Source of the DNA: Populus alba
Taxonomy: Eukaryota; Streptophyta; Magnoliopsida; Malpighiales; Salicaceae
Assembly: GCF_005239225.2 (NCBI RefSeq)
Contig: NC_133293.1
Location: 21,110,333 to 21,174,332, forward strand
DNA length: 64,000 nt
Direction: 5' to 3'
How positions within the stretch are numbered: the first letter of the stretch is position 1; each line of letters starts with the position of its first letter. The notes beneath the pieces were generated by a model. The model was given only the letters and a program-made list of their open reading frames with translations, ran no database searches and was not told the DNA's origin. The translations under genes were made by a program, and so were the position numbers. Positions 21,423-33,640 of this stretch are shown here, piece by piece.

Positions 21423-24400
21423 CTAATAGCTATCAATATCTGTTTCAGGCCTCCGAAGGTAGTAACGCAAACAGTTCACTAGGACCTGCAGATTCAAAAA
21501 AAAAGGGAATAAAGTGGTAGACATGATATGAAATTGAAAGTAAACTATGCTTAGGATCTTAAATTAATCTAGTTCTGTAAAGATACAGCACTTTCTTGTA
21601 CAGATCTAGAAGATGAGCTCATATATTAATTGATTGTAGGATTCACTTTACAATTGTAGGAAAACAGGGAAAGAGAATTGGGAATCTATACATAGACCAA
21701 GAAAATGTTGTTTACTCCATTATTATCAAACAACCATTGCTGGAACCCAACTAATTACCTGAGACAGGGAGCTGGTCAATGCTGCCCCTCTGTAGCTGAC
21801 ATGAAATTTATCTTTGGCAACTAGTCCCTGTGAGATGACAGATAAGTTAATTAGAAGAGAATGCAAAACCAAGATTCACCTGATAGTGTGTGTGCATCAG
21901 GTTGGGGAGCACGAGCGAGTAAGAGAGAGACCTCTGTATCGATCTCCGCAGATTCGACATCAATATTGACATCAGCAATGATTTTGATGATTTCTACAAG
22001 TAATCCAGGTCGATCTGCTGTCTCGATGCAGAGCAAGCTGATTTAAAAAAAAACTCTCAATTTAATCTGTCCCAAATGGTAGGTTATTAAAGATAAAAAT
22101 TAAAAGAAGCACATATAACTTGTGAATTAGAATAGTAATAAACGTTAAAACAGAAGCAAACCTCCTCTTAGGTCCGTCTTCTTCGACATGCACTTGAGTT
22201 GTAATATCAACATCAAGCTGCCATAAAGGAAATTATGAATATAAATTCAAATTTTGTAAAGTCTACTGTAGCACATGCAAGGCATCTACTAATCCAAGAA
22301 CAGATCTTCACCAACGAAAAACTTGATTTAGATGCTAATGGTGGAGATTCAATAGAATATATACTTCAATCAATGCAATAACCAAACCTGACAGAAGCAA
22401 ATACACCATATTAATCAATTAAAATAAGAGAAGCATCTGTACAACATAACTTATTAATAGCATGCCAACTGCAATCAGAAAGCATAAGACCCTACAGTTC
22501 GATAGCTGAACAGCAATTGAACTTTGCCAGGATATAATTCGGGGCACACCACAACAGTTACTCAATATGTGGACAAATTATAAACGTCAAAGCAAATAGG
22601 TGCACAAACCGGAAGCTTCATGCTTCAGTTGGCTCTCCATGACAAACTTTAATAATATTTAGTATATATATGCGCCAAATAAAACAATATGAAGTGTTTG
22701 TGTGTGTGTGTGTGTGTGTGATTGATTTAGCGCACGTGTGCAACTGATCTTGTTGCAATGGCAGACAGGCCTCTATGATGCAAATATCCAAAATATAGAA
22801 GATCAGATGAGGATAAAACAAACCAAATCAATATGACAAGAAGTTCATTAAGCTAAAAATAAGCTTTCATGACGTCCTGCTCTCAATTATAATTACACGC
22901 GCACAGAGGGACTAGTATAGAAGCACCTTTTTCTCTGGAGCTTTTATTCCAAAAGCCTCGCCCATAGCAAGTCGCTCACTAGATTCCTAGCGAGAAGGCA
23001 AACAAAGAATAATTTATCACCATGAGAAATGTAAAGAAAATATAACAGAAATATCTCTAATATCCTAACCACAAAAGGCAAAAAAAAAAAAAAAAAAAAG
23101 AAGAAGAAGAAGAAGAAAGTGATAGATCCGGGTATCAATTCAGCATACATACTGGATGGTACTTCAAAAGATTGTTGATGATGGTAAGTCGAATTCTCTC
23201 TAGCATATCAGGATCTTCAACCTTGCGACCAGTGTCCCTGGCATAACCAAGATCAATCACTAAATGCTAAGATTTCCGGTAAAACATTAACACGGGGTAA
23301 TATCTGATCCAAGTACAGGGGCAAAATATATTTTAAAAGAAAACTCACAATCGTGTAATGAAAAACTTAGTTTGTTTGACTGGTCCATCAGTGAGAACAG
23401 TTCCCTTTGCCACATCCAATCCCAAATCTTTCAGGGCATTCATCTGTCCCATGACAGAACAAGACAAGTTACAAAACCTCCAAATATTTTCAAGCAGCAT
23501 ATCTGATATTAGATGAAGGCAAGTGCATATTTTTACTTCTTGAAAATATCAATCATATGCATGCATTTGGAGGTACCCCTGATGGTCCTAAATACACGAG
23601 ACTAACATTAAGCAGTGGCTTTGGCTCAATAACCATCAAAGCAATTGGAGCATTTCTGCTTGTTGAATTCTGATATACAATAACTACATTTTCAATATAT
23701 ATGAAGATTACACTGCCTCAGAAGCAAGTCTCTTCTGGCATTTCAAGGAAATTGAGCTAAGAGCCTGCTTCTGGGCCGCCTCATCTTCAAAAAATTTCAC
23801 CCTTTAAGGCGATAACTCCCATCTCATGTATAATAATAAGAAAACTGAAAGATCATTTGCATAACACCTTTACAGCCCATCCTCACATGAGAGACAATCA
23901 AAAGGCCAACTATGTGATGGTGGTGGGTTTGGGATTAGAGGAGGGCTAACCATCTTACGTGTAGCCTGCACTTTCATTTTGATGTTGGCAGTGTGGGGAC
24001 TAAAAAATTCTAGACCAGAGAGGACAGAGTCAGTTAAAAAAACTACTTCACCGTATCAATAAGAGCTCCAAGACGATCTCCAAAGCTGAGTTGCACAATT
24101 GTTGCATCAGAATCTGAATCTTGATCTATCAGAACTACTGGCATGGGAACTGAATCAGCATCCTGCTCGGATTTCTGCAATTACTGTTAACTTGTAAATT
24201 TCACAGCAAATTCTAAAGCCACCTGTGAACTATTGCATACATTTCTGCTACCGATTATTAACATAGGTAAGTCAACTTCTCAGTTCCAAATGTTTCACAC
24301 ACACACACACACACACACACGAGCATGAAAAATCTGATATTGAACTCCATCTACAGTAACTATTTCATAGCGATCTCGATTGGACAGCACGGTCCAGGTG

Positions 24401-25716
24401 ATGAAGAGTTCAATTGGACAATCAAAACTCACAGAAACAGTATACTTGAGTCAAAAATACCGGAAAAAAAAAAAAAAAAAACTCCTGGCTTTGATGAATT
24501 GCAGAAACTATTATTAGTCCATGCTTATAAATTTCATCAAATAAAGACCAGGATTAAAAAATTAACCCCCAAGACAAGTAATAACTCAACCTGCAAAACC
24601 ATGTAAAAATGCCTTTATTGAACTTCTTTTGTGAGCCCCGTGGACGAAAACCACCATGCTAAGTACATGAGGGAATAGACATCAATATCCACTAACCGAA
24701 TCACAATTTTTCCAATCAGAGAAAAAAATCCAGAAAATCATGACTGCGGTGAGAATTATCAACATTATTTTCACTATCACCTCCAGGAACATTGACCACA
24801 CAAGACATTTATCACGATAAATTCCACTTGCAGGAACTGTTTCCTTCAACAATTAATCAATCTTATAAACAACATATATGTATGTATCAAATACAATCCT
24901 GCTTACATGATGACAATGCTATACTAATTACCCTATTTAGATTCATTCAATAATATCTCAGGGCAATCAACAATAAAATAGATAAAACCACATTCCACGA
25001 ACGAGATGGCAGGAGGGAAAAAGTAGCTGACCAGAGAGGTTGAACTTGCCGATGCATTCAAATCATTGACTGAAGCATATAAAATGTTCCTGCATAACAC
25101 TCAATCATCGATAAGCAACGAGAAACACAAATTTCCGATCAGCTAAAAAACAACTTAAAAGATTATCGTATTTCATGAGTTTGATAAAAACGCAGATAAA
25201 GAAAGGGATTAACAGATTGATAACTGAGTCTTTGATATTTATATCTAAATTTATTAGAGTGGGAAAATAGCACAAAAAAAACTAATAAAAATATCCACTG
25301 TCGCTTGCTTTCAATTTTTAATTTCTATAAACATCAAAAAAACTCCAAACTGCATATTAAAAAAATCTCAATGTTTCTCCGTAACCAAACAGACCGCTAG
25401 AATCAGTATAAAAAAATAATAAAAAACGACGAGAAAAAAATGAAGCTAACAGGAAGTAACAGATTCTCGGAAACCAGTGTCGGTGTGTCCAAACAGGGAA
25501 GACGAGAGAATCGGAGAATTTTTAAGCTTACTTTTTACTCGAGGAACCGATTACTCCAATTCCAAGCTCGGAAAATTTGTTACGAATCGGAGAGAAAGTG
25601 AAAGCGGACCGCTCATGAGGAGAAATGATTAGAGGAGTGGAATTGAAATCCTTAGATCCATGGTGAATTTGAGCAGGTGAAGAAGAAGAAGAGAGGAGAC
25701 TGTTTGCGAAGGCCAT
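21423..25716 (-). CDS. ACR11: ACT domain-containing protein, chloroplast (ACR11 type)
   Basis: Plastid ACT-repeat protein; the Arabidopsis relative ACR11 is reported to act with ferredoxin-dependent GOGAT and glutamine synthetase 2 in nitrogen assimilation. Ten exons: 25716-25532, 25089-25032, 24174-24052, 23443-23349, 23237-23153, 22986-22927, 22217-22162, 22037-21932, 21827-21759, 21485-21423, joining in frame to 299 aa. Residues 1 to ~60 are a Ser-rich transit peptide. The first ACT domain covers [20 protein letters not shown] to KFFITRL. The second runs from [20 protein letters not shown] to KFHVSYRG, with the DRPGLL ligand loop. The protein ends [12 protein letters not shown]. All ten exons keep phase, so the model is sound. 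Introns carry (TG)n, (CA)n and (AAG)n microsatellites. The only weak splice site is the donor of exon 8 (GAG|GTCTCT). Confidence 0.95.
22698..22721 (+). repeat. (TG)n microsatellite in ACR11 intron
   Basis: About eleven TG units, intron 6. Confidence 0.9.
23098..23118 (+). repeat. poly-A plus (AAG)n tract in ACR11 intron
   Basis: A run of about 20 A leads into six or seven AAG units, about 35 bases from the donor of exon 5. On the gene strand this is a pyrimidine-rich tract. Confidence 0.9.
24296..24320 (+). repeat. (CA)n microsatellite in ACR11 intron
   Basis: About twelve CA units. Confidence 0.9.
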
Positions 25717-28170
25717 GGAAATAGTTAGAGAAAGAGAGATCGTTTTTTTTCCCCGTATTTGTTATGACTTATGAGATATGAGTGTCCGTTGATGATTGCG
25801 AGTGGGTTTTTATTTGCAGGAAGAGGAAGGCGAGTGAGGGTGGCGTCAGTGTGGTGGGGCCCATGAGTGGTACGCCAAGTAGGATTGCTTGTGTAATGGG
25901 GTAAGCCAAGATATTAGGGGAGACTTCTGTTTCGCACCCTTACATGTAATAACTTTCAATTTCAACCCTTATTTATTAAATTTTTAATTTGTTTGTTTTT
26001 ACTTTTGTTTTTAACCTTGAAATCATAATTATCAACCCTACCCAAGTCACAGTTATCAAGTATCTGGCACTGTGTTTTAAATGTATTATTAAAAAAATTT
26101 ATTTAAATTAATATTTTTTTGATATTTTTATATTAGATCATTTTAATTAGTTGAGGTTAAAAAAAATTATTTTAATACATCTTGAAATTAAAAACAACCA
26201 CCACCGCATTTCTAAATATCTAATGATAAATTCTTGAAATTGATCTAGTTTTTATCTTTTAAACTATGATAAATTCTAAAACAAAGTTATTTGATTTTGA
26301 ATATTATTTTAATTATTTTTTAAGAATAAAATGTTATTATTTTAAAAAAAATTAAAATGATATTATTTTAAATAAAAAAATAAAATTAATCTAGTTTGGT
26401 CTCATATTTAAGTTTGAATTACAAGTTGACCGATTATAGCGGTATAATTTAACCAAATCAACTCCCAGTTTAATTTTAAAAATGATTCAAGTAGACTAGG
26501 CTTCATGTTACAAGTAGACCATTCGAGCAACCTGACCTTAATAACCATGCTTAGAATGACTAATGAAAATTTTGTTTTGTTTTTTTTTTTATAGAAAGTC
26601 TACTCATTTTATGATGCTTGATTGAGTCAACCAGAGTGCATAGACAACAGTCCAAAGCCCTCACCTAGCATAAATACTTTAAGAAGATGTGAGATATACT
26701 TGTCAATTATACTTTATAAAATAAAAAAATGCTCCATGTTAATAAAATATCATAAATACAAAATAAAAATTACTCAAAATTCTATTTATCAAATATACAT
26801 AAAAATAATAAATATATTTTTTAAATATTTTAAAAGTTTATATTTACAATTTTATGGAATACTTCCAGCCACCTTGTGTCGGTCGTATAAAAACATTTCA
26901 AACACGAGTCAAGACAAAAAAAAATGGAAAAGTTGCGAGAGGAACTGGAATTTTTGGAATTACCTGCTGTATGGGTGATTTAAGTTTTTAAATATAAGGG
27001 TATAAGTGGAATTTTAATGAATATATAGAGGCAAAAACAAGTTTACTGACGATATTATTTTGTTTTGGGCGGCTGATATCGTGTGGACTCTGTGTGTGTG
27101 GCGTGAATAACCGTTGACGCTGACCAGGATTTCACAGATCAATGGTATCATCAAACGGACGTCAAGATTTGCTGTTTACTACGCCGATGAAATAGTTACA
27201 GGTAGATAAAATACCAGATTAGATGATTAACAATTTAACATATTTATTTTCATGCATGTTCTGGATTGAAAAAGTCAACGAGTATATTAGAATAAAAATG
27301 TGTTTGTATTCGTGGGAAAAATTTATGGTGCGTGATAATATAAGGACGAGAGAGGAAATAAAATTCGAGATGTCCTTAAAATAAAATAAAAGGTATCTTA
27401 ATTTATAATTTTCTTTTTTTTTTCCTTACCTTTATCTTTATCGAGAGTAAACCAAATAAATTAAAATTTATAAATATTATTGTATTTGATATAGTTTTAA
27501 AACTTACAACAGTTAAATGTCAGGGTCAATTAAAAAAAATATTATAATTAAAAAAAATACATGATTGAGTTTTAGTATATTAACCGATGGGTTAGCTAGG
27601 AATTTTAACCGGTCACCTCATGTCAACTTCCTCCTTTATTTTTTGTGATACCAGACTACTTTATTTTTTGGATTGACCTTTAAACTAGTTTGGATTTTTT
27701 AATTATTTGATTTCGAGAATTAAAAAAAATAATTGTATTTAGCTATGTACTTTAAATTAATAGTGTTTTTTTAATATGTTGCACCTATAAAGAAATAACT
27801 TGTCTAGTATTATAATAGCAGCTGTTTTTTAAGTGATTTTTACTTGAAAAATAATAATTTTTTTATTTTAAAAAATTCATTATTGACATCAGCATGTCAA
27901 AATGATCTGAAAACATCAAAAAAATAATTTAAAACAAAAATAAATAAAAAATTTTAATTTTTTAAAAAATATTTTAAAATGTAAAAACAAAGATGATCAA
28001 CGATTGTAATAAATCAGAGTATCAGTACTTTAAATGTTACAACATGCAAAGACAATTGGTATAACACGATCTTGAAAAATAAAAAAACAAATGTTAGTTA
28101 TTGTGTGTTGTATAGAGTTCATTCCTTCTTTATTTTTTCTCCCAATAAATCTCATTTTCTCTTTTCATCA
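25717..28170. other. ACR11 promoter, then AT-rich intergenic DNA
   Basis: 25717-25920 is the likely ACR11 5' UTR and promoter. 25920-28170 is AT-rich with no gene. A copy of the dispersed AT-rich repeat (GACATCAGCATGTCAAAATGAT) sits at about 27860-27975. A 118-codon open frame at 26622-26978 has repeat-like composition and no recognisable domain; I do not call it a gene. Confidence 0.55.
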
Positions 28171-28599
28171 AGGTAGTGTGGGATAAATGGCACTTGGGTT
28201 ACGATTCTGAACTCGAGGGGAATGAGTTGGGCATCAGGACTCATGATCAATAGATCTAGTGCAATGACTCAATTCTATTAAATCCTTCATCAAGACATGA
28301 TATTCATGGGACTTGGGATTCTAGATATTATTATTTGTTTTAAAAATATTATTATTCTTATCATAGTTAATATTATTAGTATAATAATTAATAAATTTTA
28401 AAGAAAAGATTATTATTTATATTGTAATTTTTGATGGTATTTTTTATAAAAATAAAAAGCGAGGCCGCAACATGGTATTATTAAAAATATTCAACAATTC
28501 TAGGTATCAATATAAAAAACATTACAACATGCGTTGTCAATATTATTATTCTTCTTAGAATACAAAGTATTCATCTCAAATATATTATTGTGTTTTTGT
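28171..28599. repeat. degenerate repeat DNA left of the tandem arrays
   Basis: A GC-richer stretch (ATGGCACTTGGG, GGCATCAGGACTCATG) resembles diverged units of the GTGGCGCTTGGGC minisatellite to the right. The word TATAAAAATAAAAAGCGAG at about 28446 nearly recurs near 30363 (TATAAAAATAAAAAAACGAG), so 28.4-30.4 kb may be one older repeat unit carrying younger insertions. Confidence 0.35.
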
Positions 28600-28603
28600 T
28601 ATA

Positions 28604-28952
28604 ATATTATTATTTTTATAATAATTCAAAGTTTTAATATAAAAAAATTATTATTTATGTTCTAAATATTTTTGGAATTAAAAATAGTGTCATGTGTGTT
28701 ATGAATATTATTATTTTTACTATAATCAAAAGTATTAATATTAAAAATATTTTTTTGTATTATAAATATTATTATTTTTATAATAATTCAAAGTTTTAAT
28801 ATAAAAAAATTATTATTTATGTTCTAAATATTTTTGGAATTAAAAATAGTGTCATGTGTGTTATGAATATTATTATTTTTACTATAATCAAAAGTATTAA
28901 TATTAAAAATATTTTTTTTGTATTATAAATATTATTATTTTTATAATAATCT
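28604..28952 (+). repeat. 162-bp AT-rich tandem repeat, about 2.1 copies
   Basis: The block containing ATAATTCAAAGTTTTAATAT through GTGTCATGTGTGTTATGAAT recurs with a 162-base period (CAAAG at 28627 and 28789) and almost no changes, then fades after 28950 in a partial third copy. Confidence 0.85.
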
Positions 28953-29145
28953 GTGTTATTGATAAAATAATTACTAAAATAAAAAAAATATTGAGAACAA
29001 CCAAATATTTGATTTGCAAGGTAAAATTAAAAATTACTATTAGTATTATTATCATCATCATTAATAAATTTTAAAAAATTATTATTATTATAAAAAAAAC
29101 CATGTGGGGACACGTGGCGCTTGGGCTTCTGCATGGGGTTTGGAC

Positions 29146-29984
29146 CATAGTTTTGAAACCCGGACCGGCCCGACGGGTCGACCCGGGACCCGGCCGACCC
29201 AGGCCTAGGACCGGTCCGGGTCTAAGTAAAAACCCGCCTAGGAGATGGCCCGGTGAAACCCGGTCGACTCGGAACCCGGGTGACCCGGACAAACCCGGCT
29301 GAGACCCGGCCTCTTTGTTTTTTTATACATACAGAGTCCGAAACGACGTCGTTCGTTTTGGCCATTTAAAGTCAAAACGATGCAAATAAAGGATGAAGGA
29401 TGCAAAATTGCAGACAAAGATAACAAGAAAAAGCAATTTCAATCGCATAGCTCCTATGCCCGACTGCCCGTAATACACCTCCACCCCAAACACGACATCC
29501 TCTTCGTAGTGATCCCTGCTCGTTCATGTAGATTCCATTGAAGACAGTATACCCGGTTTTGATCAGATCCTGCATCAAGACATGATTTGAAAAGCCCATC
29601 TTCAAAGTTCTGTGCGTGAATATCAGCGTTGTCATTGATGCATGATTGTTGTTATTTTCTGTTCTGATGCCCATGTGTTCTCTCTCTCTCTCTTTAAGAT
29701 TTTCTTTTCGTCTTTACCTTCAATTATCAATTTAAAGAGAATATCTATTTGTTGTTGATTAAAAAAAAACGTTTATTTGTGATTGGAAAGTGGATTGAAA
29801 GTTGGAAAGCAATTTGAAAGTTGAAAAGCGGATTGATGAGAAAGAGGGATAAGAGGGGAATTGTATTTATTGAAGTTTTTATTTGATTTTTTTGGGCTGA
29901 CCCGGGCTGACCCGGGTCAACCCATCTGACCCGTGACCCGGTCATTAGACCGGGTTGACCACCGGGTTGGGTTTCAAAACTATA
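29146..29984. mobile_element. 839-bp non-autonomous TIR transposon (hAT-like) with captured gene fragment
   Basis: Ends are inverted copies: CATAGTTTTGAAACCC at the left and GGGTTTCAAAACTATA at the right, one mismatch in 16. The flanks repeat GTTTGGAC at 29138-29145 and 29985-29992, an 8-bp target duplication as made by hAT transposases. Subterminal DNA on both sides is packed with CCCGG/GACCCGGG words, common in hAT subterminal transposase-binding regions. It encodes no transposase. The interior carries a fragment of a gamma-glutamylcyclotransferase-like gene (separate entry). Removing the element and one GTTTGGAC restores a uniform minisatellite unit, direct proof of insertion. Confidence 0.8.
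29507..29674 (-). pseudogene. captured fragment of a gamma-glutamylcyclotransferase (AIG2-like) gene
   Basis: Inside the transposon, minus strand. From 29635 the frame reads MTTLIFTHRTLKMGFSNHVL, then MQDLIKTGYTVFNGIY. This parallels the start of plant GGCT/AIG2-like proteins (…TLIFTYGTLKRGFSNH…LMQDLI.TGD..F.G.Y), which cleave gamma-glutamyl compounds to 5-oxoproline. The family's YGTLK substrate loop is changed to THRTLK here, and after about 45 residues similarity breaks off except for a short CRVWG piece, so the central domain with the catalytic Glu is missing. A dead exon fragment. The match is from memory of the family, not a search. Confidence 0.65.
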
Positions 29985-30245
29985 GTTTGGACACACTCCC
30001 TACGCACACGTGGTGCTTGGTCATGCCTCATTACTGGGCATATCCCAATGCACACATGGTAATTGGGCTCCTGCCTCGTTTATGGCTACAACATTGCATA
30101 CAAGTGGCACTTGGGCTCCTGCCTTTGTGCTGGACACATCCCTACGCATAAAGAGGGCTCGGGTTGTCTCACTAGAGGTTGGATACATTTCAGTGCATAC
30201 GTGGCGCTTAGGCATATTATGACTCAAGTATTCTTGGGCTCCATA

Positions 30246-33200
30246 TGATGCATAACCTAAAATAACTTTGGGTCATTAGTTGTGATTGTCTAAAATAGAG
30301 TTGGATCCTACATATGTAAGACCAAATAATCTTAAATTGTGCCACCATCAAGACCTAATTTTATATAAAAATAAAAAAACGAGCCCGCGGATAATGTGGC
30401 CACCTAACTAGTTTAGATGCTAAATACTAAATAAACAAAAGAATAAAAGAACATTTAAAACTGCAGCCAAAAAGTACCCTTTACCGTTAAAAAATAATAG
30501 AAAGGTGTAAAAAAGTGCATAACCAAATGTACCCGTATTAATTTGTAAAAGTTGCTCTAGTATGCTATTTTTTTTCTTTCAATATCTTCAAATAAAATTG
30601 TACGGAAAATAAATTATTATTTCTTAAAAAAATTTAAGAATGTGTCTTCTATGTCGGTCTAATAAATCATAACAGGTAAATTTTCATAAATACTGGTTTT
30701 TAAATTCAAATGAACAATTTATCTATCCAAATACCTTTTAGATATGCTGACCGTTAAATTAGTTTTGGGTAACTCTTGGTTCCAATACATGGAACTCGTT
30801 CAAGGTTAAAAAATAGTTTTAATAACTTTGAAATTTTTTATTATAAGTCATACTGCAATTTATTTTTTTTGAAATTAAAAACTTATAGACTCATTCGAAT
30901 AAAAAATTTAAACAAAAAACCATAATAAATGAATAAAAAAAATTAAGAACGGTGAAAATTGATTATTGTCTTGATGTAGAAATCCTTGTAATATATAAAC
31001 ACAGCAAAAATTATACGAGAAGTCCATAAAGAATTTACACACATTAATGGGCATTATATTTCCAAGATCAATATTTGCTTTTCATCTCAAAGAAAATAAC
31101 GTGAAAAATGGAAAAGAACACGGCCACGTGGAAAGTTGTTACGGCCAGGACGACACTTTCTCGGAATAGGAAGTGTCCTTCTCCAAAGTAAAAAATCTTA
31201 GAAGTTTAGATTTTCGACGATAATAGCAGCAGCAGTAGTTTTACAGTGGAAGCGATGACTTGATTCATGGTATAAATGATATTGCTAATGTGCAACAACG
31301 TGAGGAATTTTTTTCACAAATATTACAGTTACAAATAAAACTAAAATTCATTAGTTTTTTATTGTGGATTATATATCATGGATTAAACGAATAATCAGCT
31401 CTTCAATAACTAGAGAAGTGGAATTGTATTTTCACATGTTTATTTCACAATATAATTTACTCATATGCCCTTGAAAAAAAAAAGAAAACACAACTAATAT
31501 CTAAAGAGCGTTATCAAATTTTTACATTTTTTATATAATGTAATTACCACATCGTTTCCAAGATCAGCCTTTTTTTGCCTACATCAAGAAGTATTTATAG
31601 TTTTTTAACCTTAATTTTTTTGCAGTTATCTTATTGGGTTAATAATGTTCTAGCCTTTCTATAATTTAAAAATAATGATTGGCGCGTGTGGGGAGGCATG
31701 TACGGCCTCTCCTGGTAATTGCTGGTAGCCTTCCGGGGAGATGACTATTGGCATCCATGGCAAAGAGAAGCTCTAGCGACAATTTCTCCCCTCCTCTTTT
31801 CTCTCTTTTCAACTTAAAAAGGCATGTTGAGCTTGGAAAATTGTAAAGTGATCCTCAATATTTTTAATTATATAAAAATTGTTTTTTTTTTTAATTTTAC
31901 CACCTAATTTTTGATTTTTTATATTCTTTTTTTATCAAATTTAATCCTATTGTTTTGATTCATATTTAGTTTGGTTTTAATCCTTTTCTTATTGGATTTT
32001 ATTTTTCGATCAAATCCATAATCATTTGATTTTAACTATTTTTTTTATTGGATTTGATATTTGTTCTTATAATTGAAATTCCTTTTATTTTGAGTTTTTT
32101 TATTAATTGATTGTTTTGAGGCAATTCCATATCTTATTGTTTAATTTCATTGAATTTTCATATTATATCTATTATTTATTTTTTTATCGTGCTTTTGAAA
32201 CCAGGTCTAGGAGTCGACCCTTGTCATGTCCTAAATCATGGGTTGGGTTGAATAACTGGGGTTATTGTAATCAATCAGATTTTTTTATCATGCAGAAAAT
32301 AAAAAATAACATTATTTTAATAAAAAAAACAATGGCAGAAAAATTAGTGGGTGTTGACATGATTTTTCCCTGGCTATCCACTTAATTTTTTATTTAGCTT
32401 AAAAGTAAAAATAGTGTTATTTCAGTAAAAAATAATGAAGAATAAATTCAATTACAATCCTTTTTTATTGATCTCTCCTTTGATTTGTTTAGATTGATTT
32501 TTTAGTTTGATTCATTTCCATTTGATTTTGTTTCATTTTAATACTAAATATGGTATATATTCCTTTGGTTTTTTTTATAGATTTAATTCTCATATTTTTT
32601 AATTGTCCTTCTTTTTCTATCATTTTCTTATTTTGTTTTCTTTCAATTTTATTACTCTATATTTATTTAATTTTTTGTTATCTAATATTGGTTATCATTT
32701 GTTTAATTGTTTTTTTTATGTTTTTTTTTTAATTTTATTTTTCGATCAAGTCCCTTGTTATTTTATTTCATTAGTTTTTGCACTAAATTTGGTTCTCATT
32801 GTTTTGATAACTATATATTTTTTCTTTTTAATTTTTTGATGGTTAGGTTTTTTGTTCATGATTTTTTTTTAATCTTTTACATGGTCATCTCGATTTCACG
32901 ATCAAAGTTGCTGATTTTAAAATTAATTTAATTTAACTTATTTTTTTTTATCTCATCATTTAACTTTAGATTATTGGGTCTTGAGTTATTTATTTTTTTC
33001 TATTTTCTTCATCCAGGGTTATCCCACATCATGTATTAATCAAATTAATCTGGACCACTTAAATTATCATCATCATTTAAATATATATTTATGTATTAGA
33101 AAAAAATTGTCCTTTTAGGCAAAATTTCCAACATCAATCTGAATATAAACATATGAAATATGAAAGACTAGCTTATAAGCTCTCTCCACTCACTCTCTAC

Positions 33201-33599
33201 CAAAATTTCCAAGACTTGCATGGTTTCCCTTCATTTTCTCTGGTTCAAGTTCCAAGCAACCACCTCATCGGGGTACAAGTGAAACGAGCAACCCTTCCCA
33301 TAAACTCAAACTCTCATCCCATCACAAATCCCAAAAGACATCGCCCACAAAAGCTCAAAGTTTTAGATTCATGAGTGGGTGTTTGTTTCAATGTTATAAT
33401 CTGTTATTTATTATTAATAAATATTAAATTGATGTATTTTTAAGTATATTTAAATAAATTTAATATGATGCTAAGAATAAAAAATATATTTTTTAAAAAC
33501 AACATACAGCGCAAACATACCGATCATCCCACGTGTCACAAACAAACAAAAAGAAAAAAAAAGTGAGTGAAAATAGTATATTCCCTCTCAAGGACACCA
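30246..33599. other. AT/T-rich intergenic DNA upstream of the 1308-aa gene
   Basis: No host gene seen. 31680-31800 is a GC-richer island (GGCGCGTGTGGGGAGG...) of unknown origin. 31860-33060 is strongly T-rich with recurrent words (TTGGATTTGATATTTG, TTTTTCGATCAA), typical of decayed repeats. 32190-32260 resembles CCCGG-type element ends (GCTTTTGAAACCAGGTCTAGGAGTCGACCC). The promoter proper is taken to start around 33500. Confidence 0.5.
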
Positions 33600-33633
33600 A
33601 CTCCTTTCCTTCCCCTTCCCTCCTCTCTTCCCC

Positions 33634-33640
33634 TATATAT
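33634..33640 (+). promoter_or_regulatory. TATA box of the 1308-aa protein gene
   Basis: CCCCTATATATTAG in a CT-rich core promoter (TTCCCCTTCCCTCCTCTC just before). It is followed by a leader that splices at GCG|GTACGT (33858/33859), giving an intron of about 0.8 kb in the 5' UTR. Confidence 0.5.

Larger units (their letters stand above)
29106..30245 (+). repeat. degenerate ~48-bp minisatellite, interrupted by a transposon
   Basis: Units of 46-50 bases share the plan (C)ACGTGGCGCTTGGGCTCCTGC...CACATCCCTACGCA. They are seen at 29106-29145 plus 29993-30006 (one unit split by the insertion), then from 30007, 30053, 30101, 30151 and 30200. The units are diverged from each other, but the period is clear. 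The element at 29146-29984 lies inside the first unit. Confidence 0.75.

Noticed and set aside
26622..26978. 118-codon open frame in the AT-rich intergenic region
   Set aside because: Lys/Ile/Tyr/Asn-rich composition set by base content, no domain, no promoter or splice context.
29071..29302. Pro/Gly-rich open frames on both strands near 29.1-29.3 kb
   Set aside because: They are translations of the CCCGG-rich subterminal repeats of the transposon.
30007..30245. CRISPR-like array from the regular ~48-bp units
   Set aside because: Nuclear plant DNA; units diverge along their full length with no constant repeat and variable spacer pattern, so it is a minisatellite.
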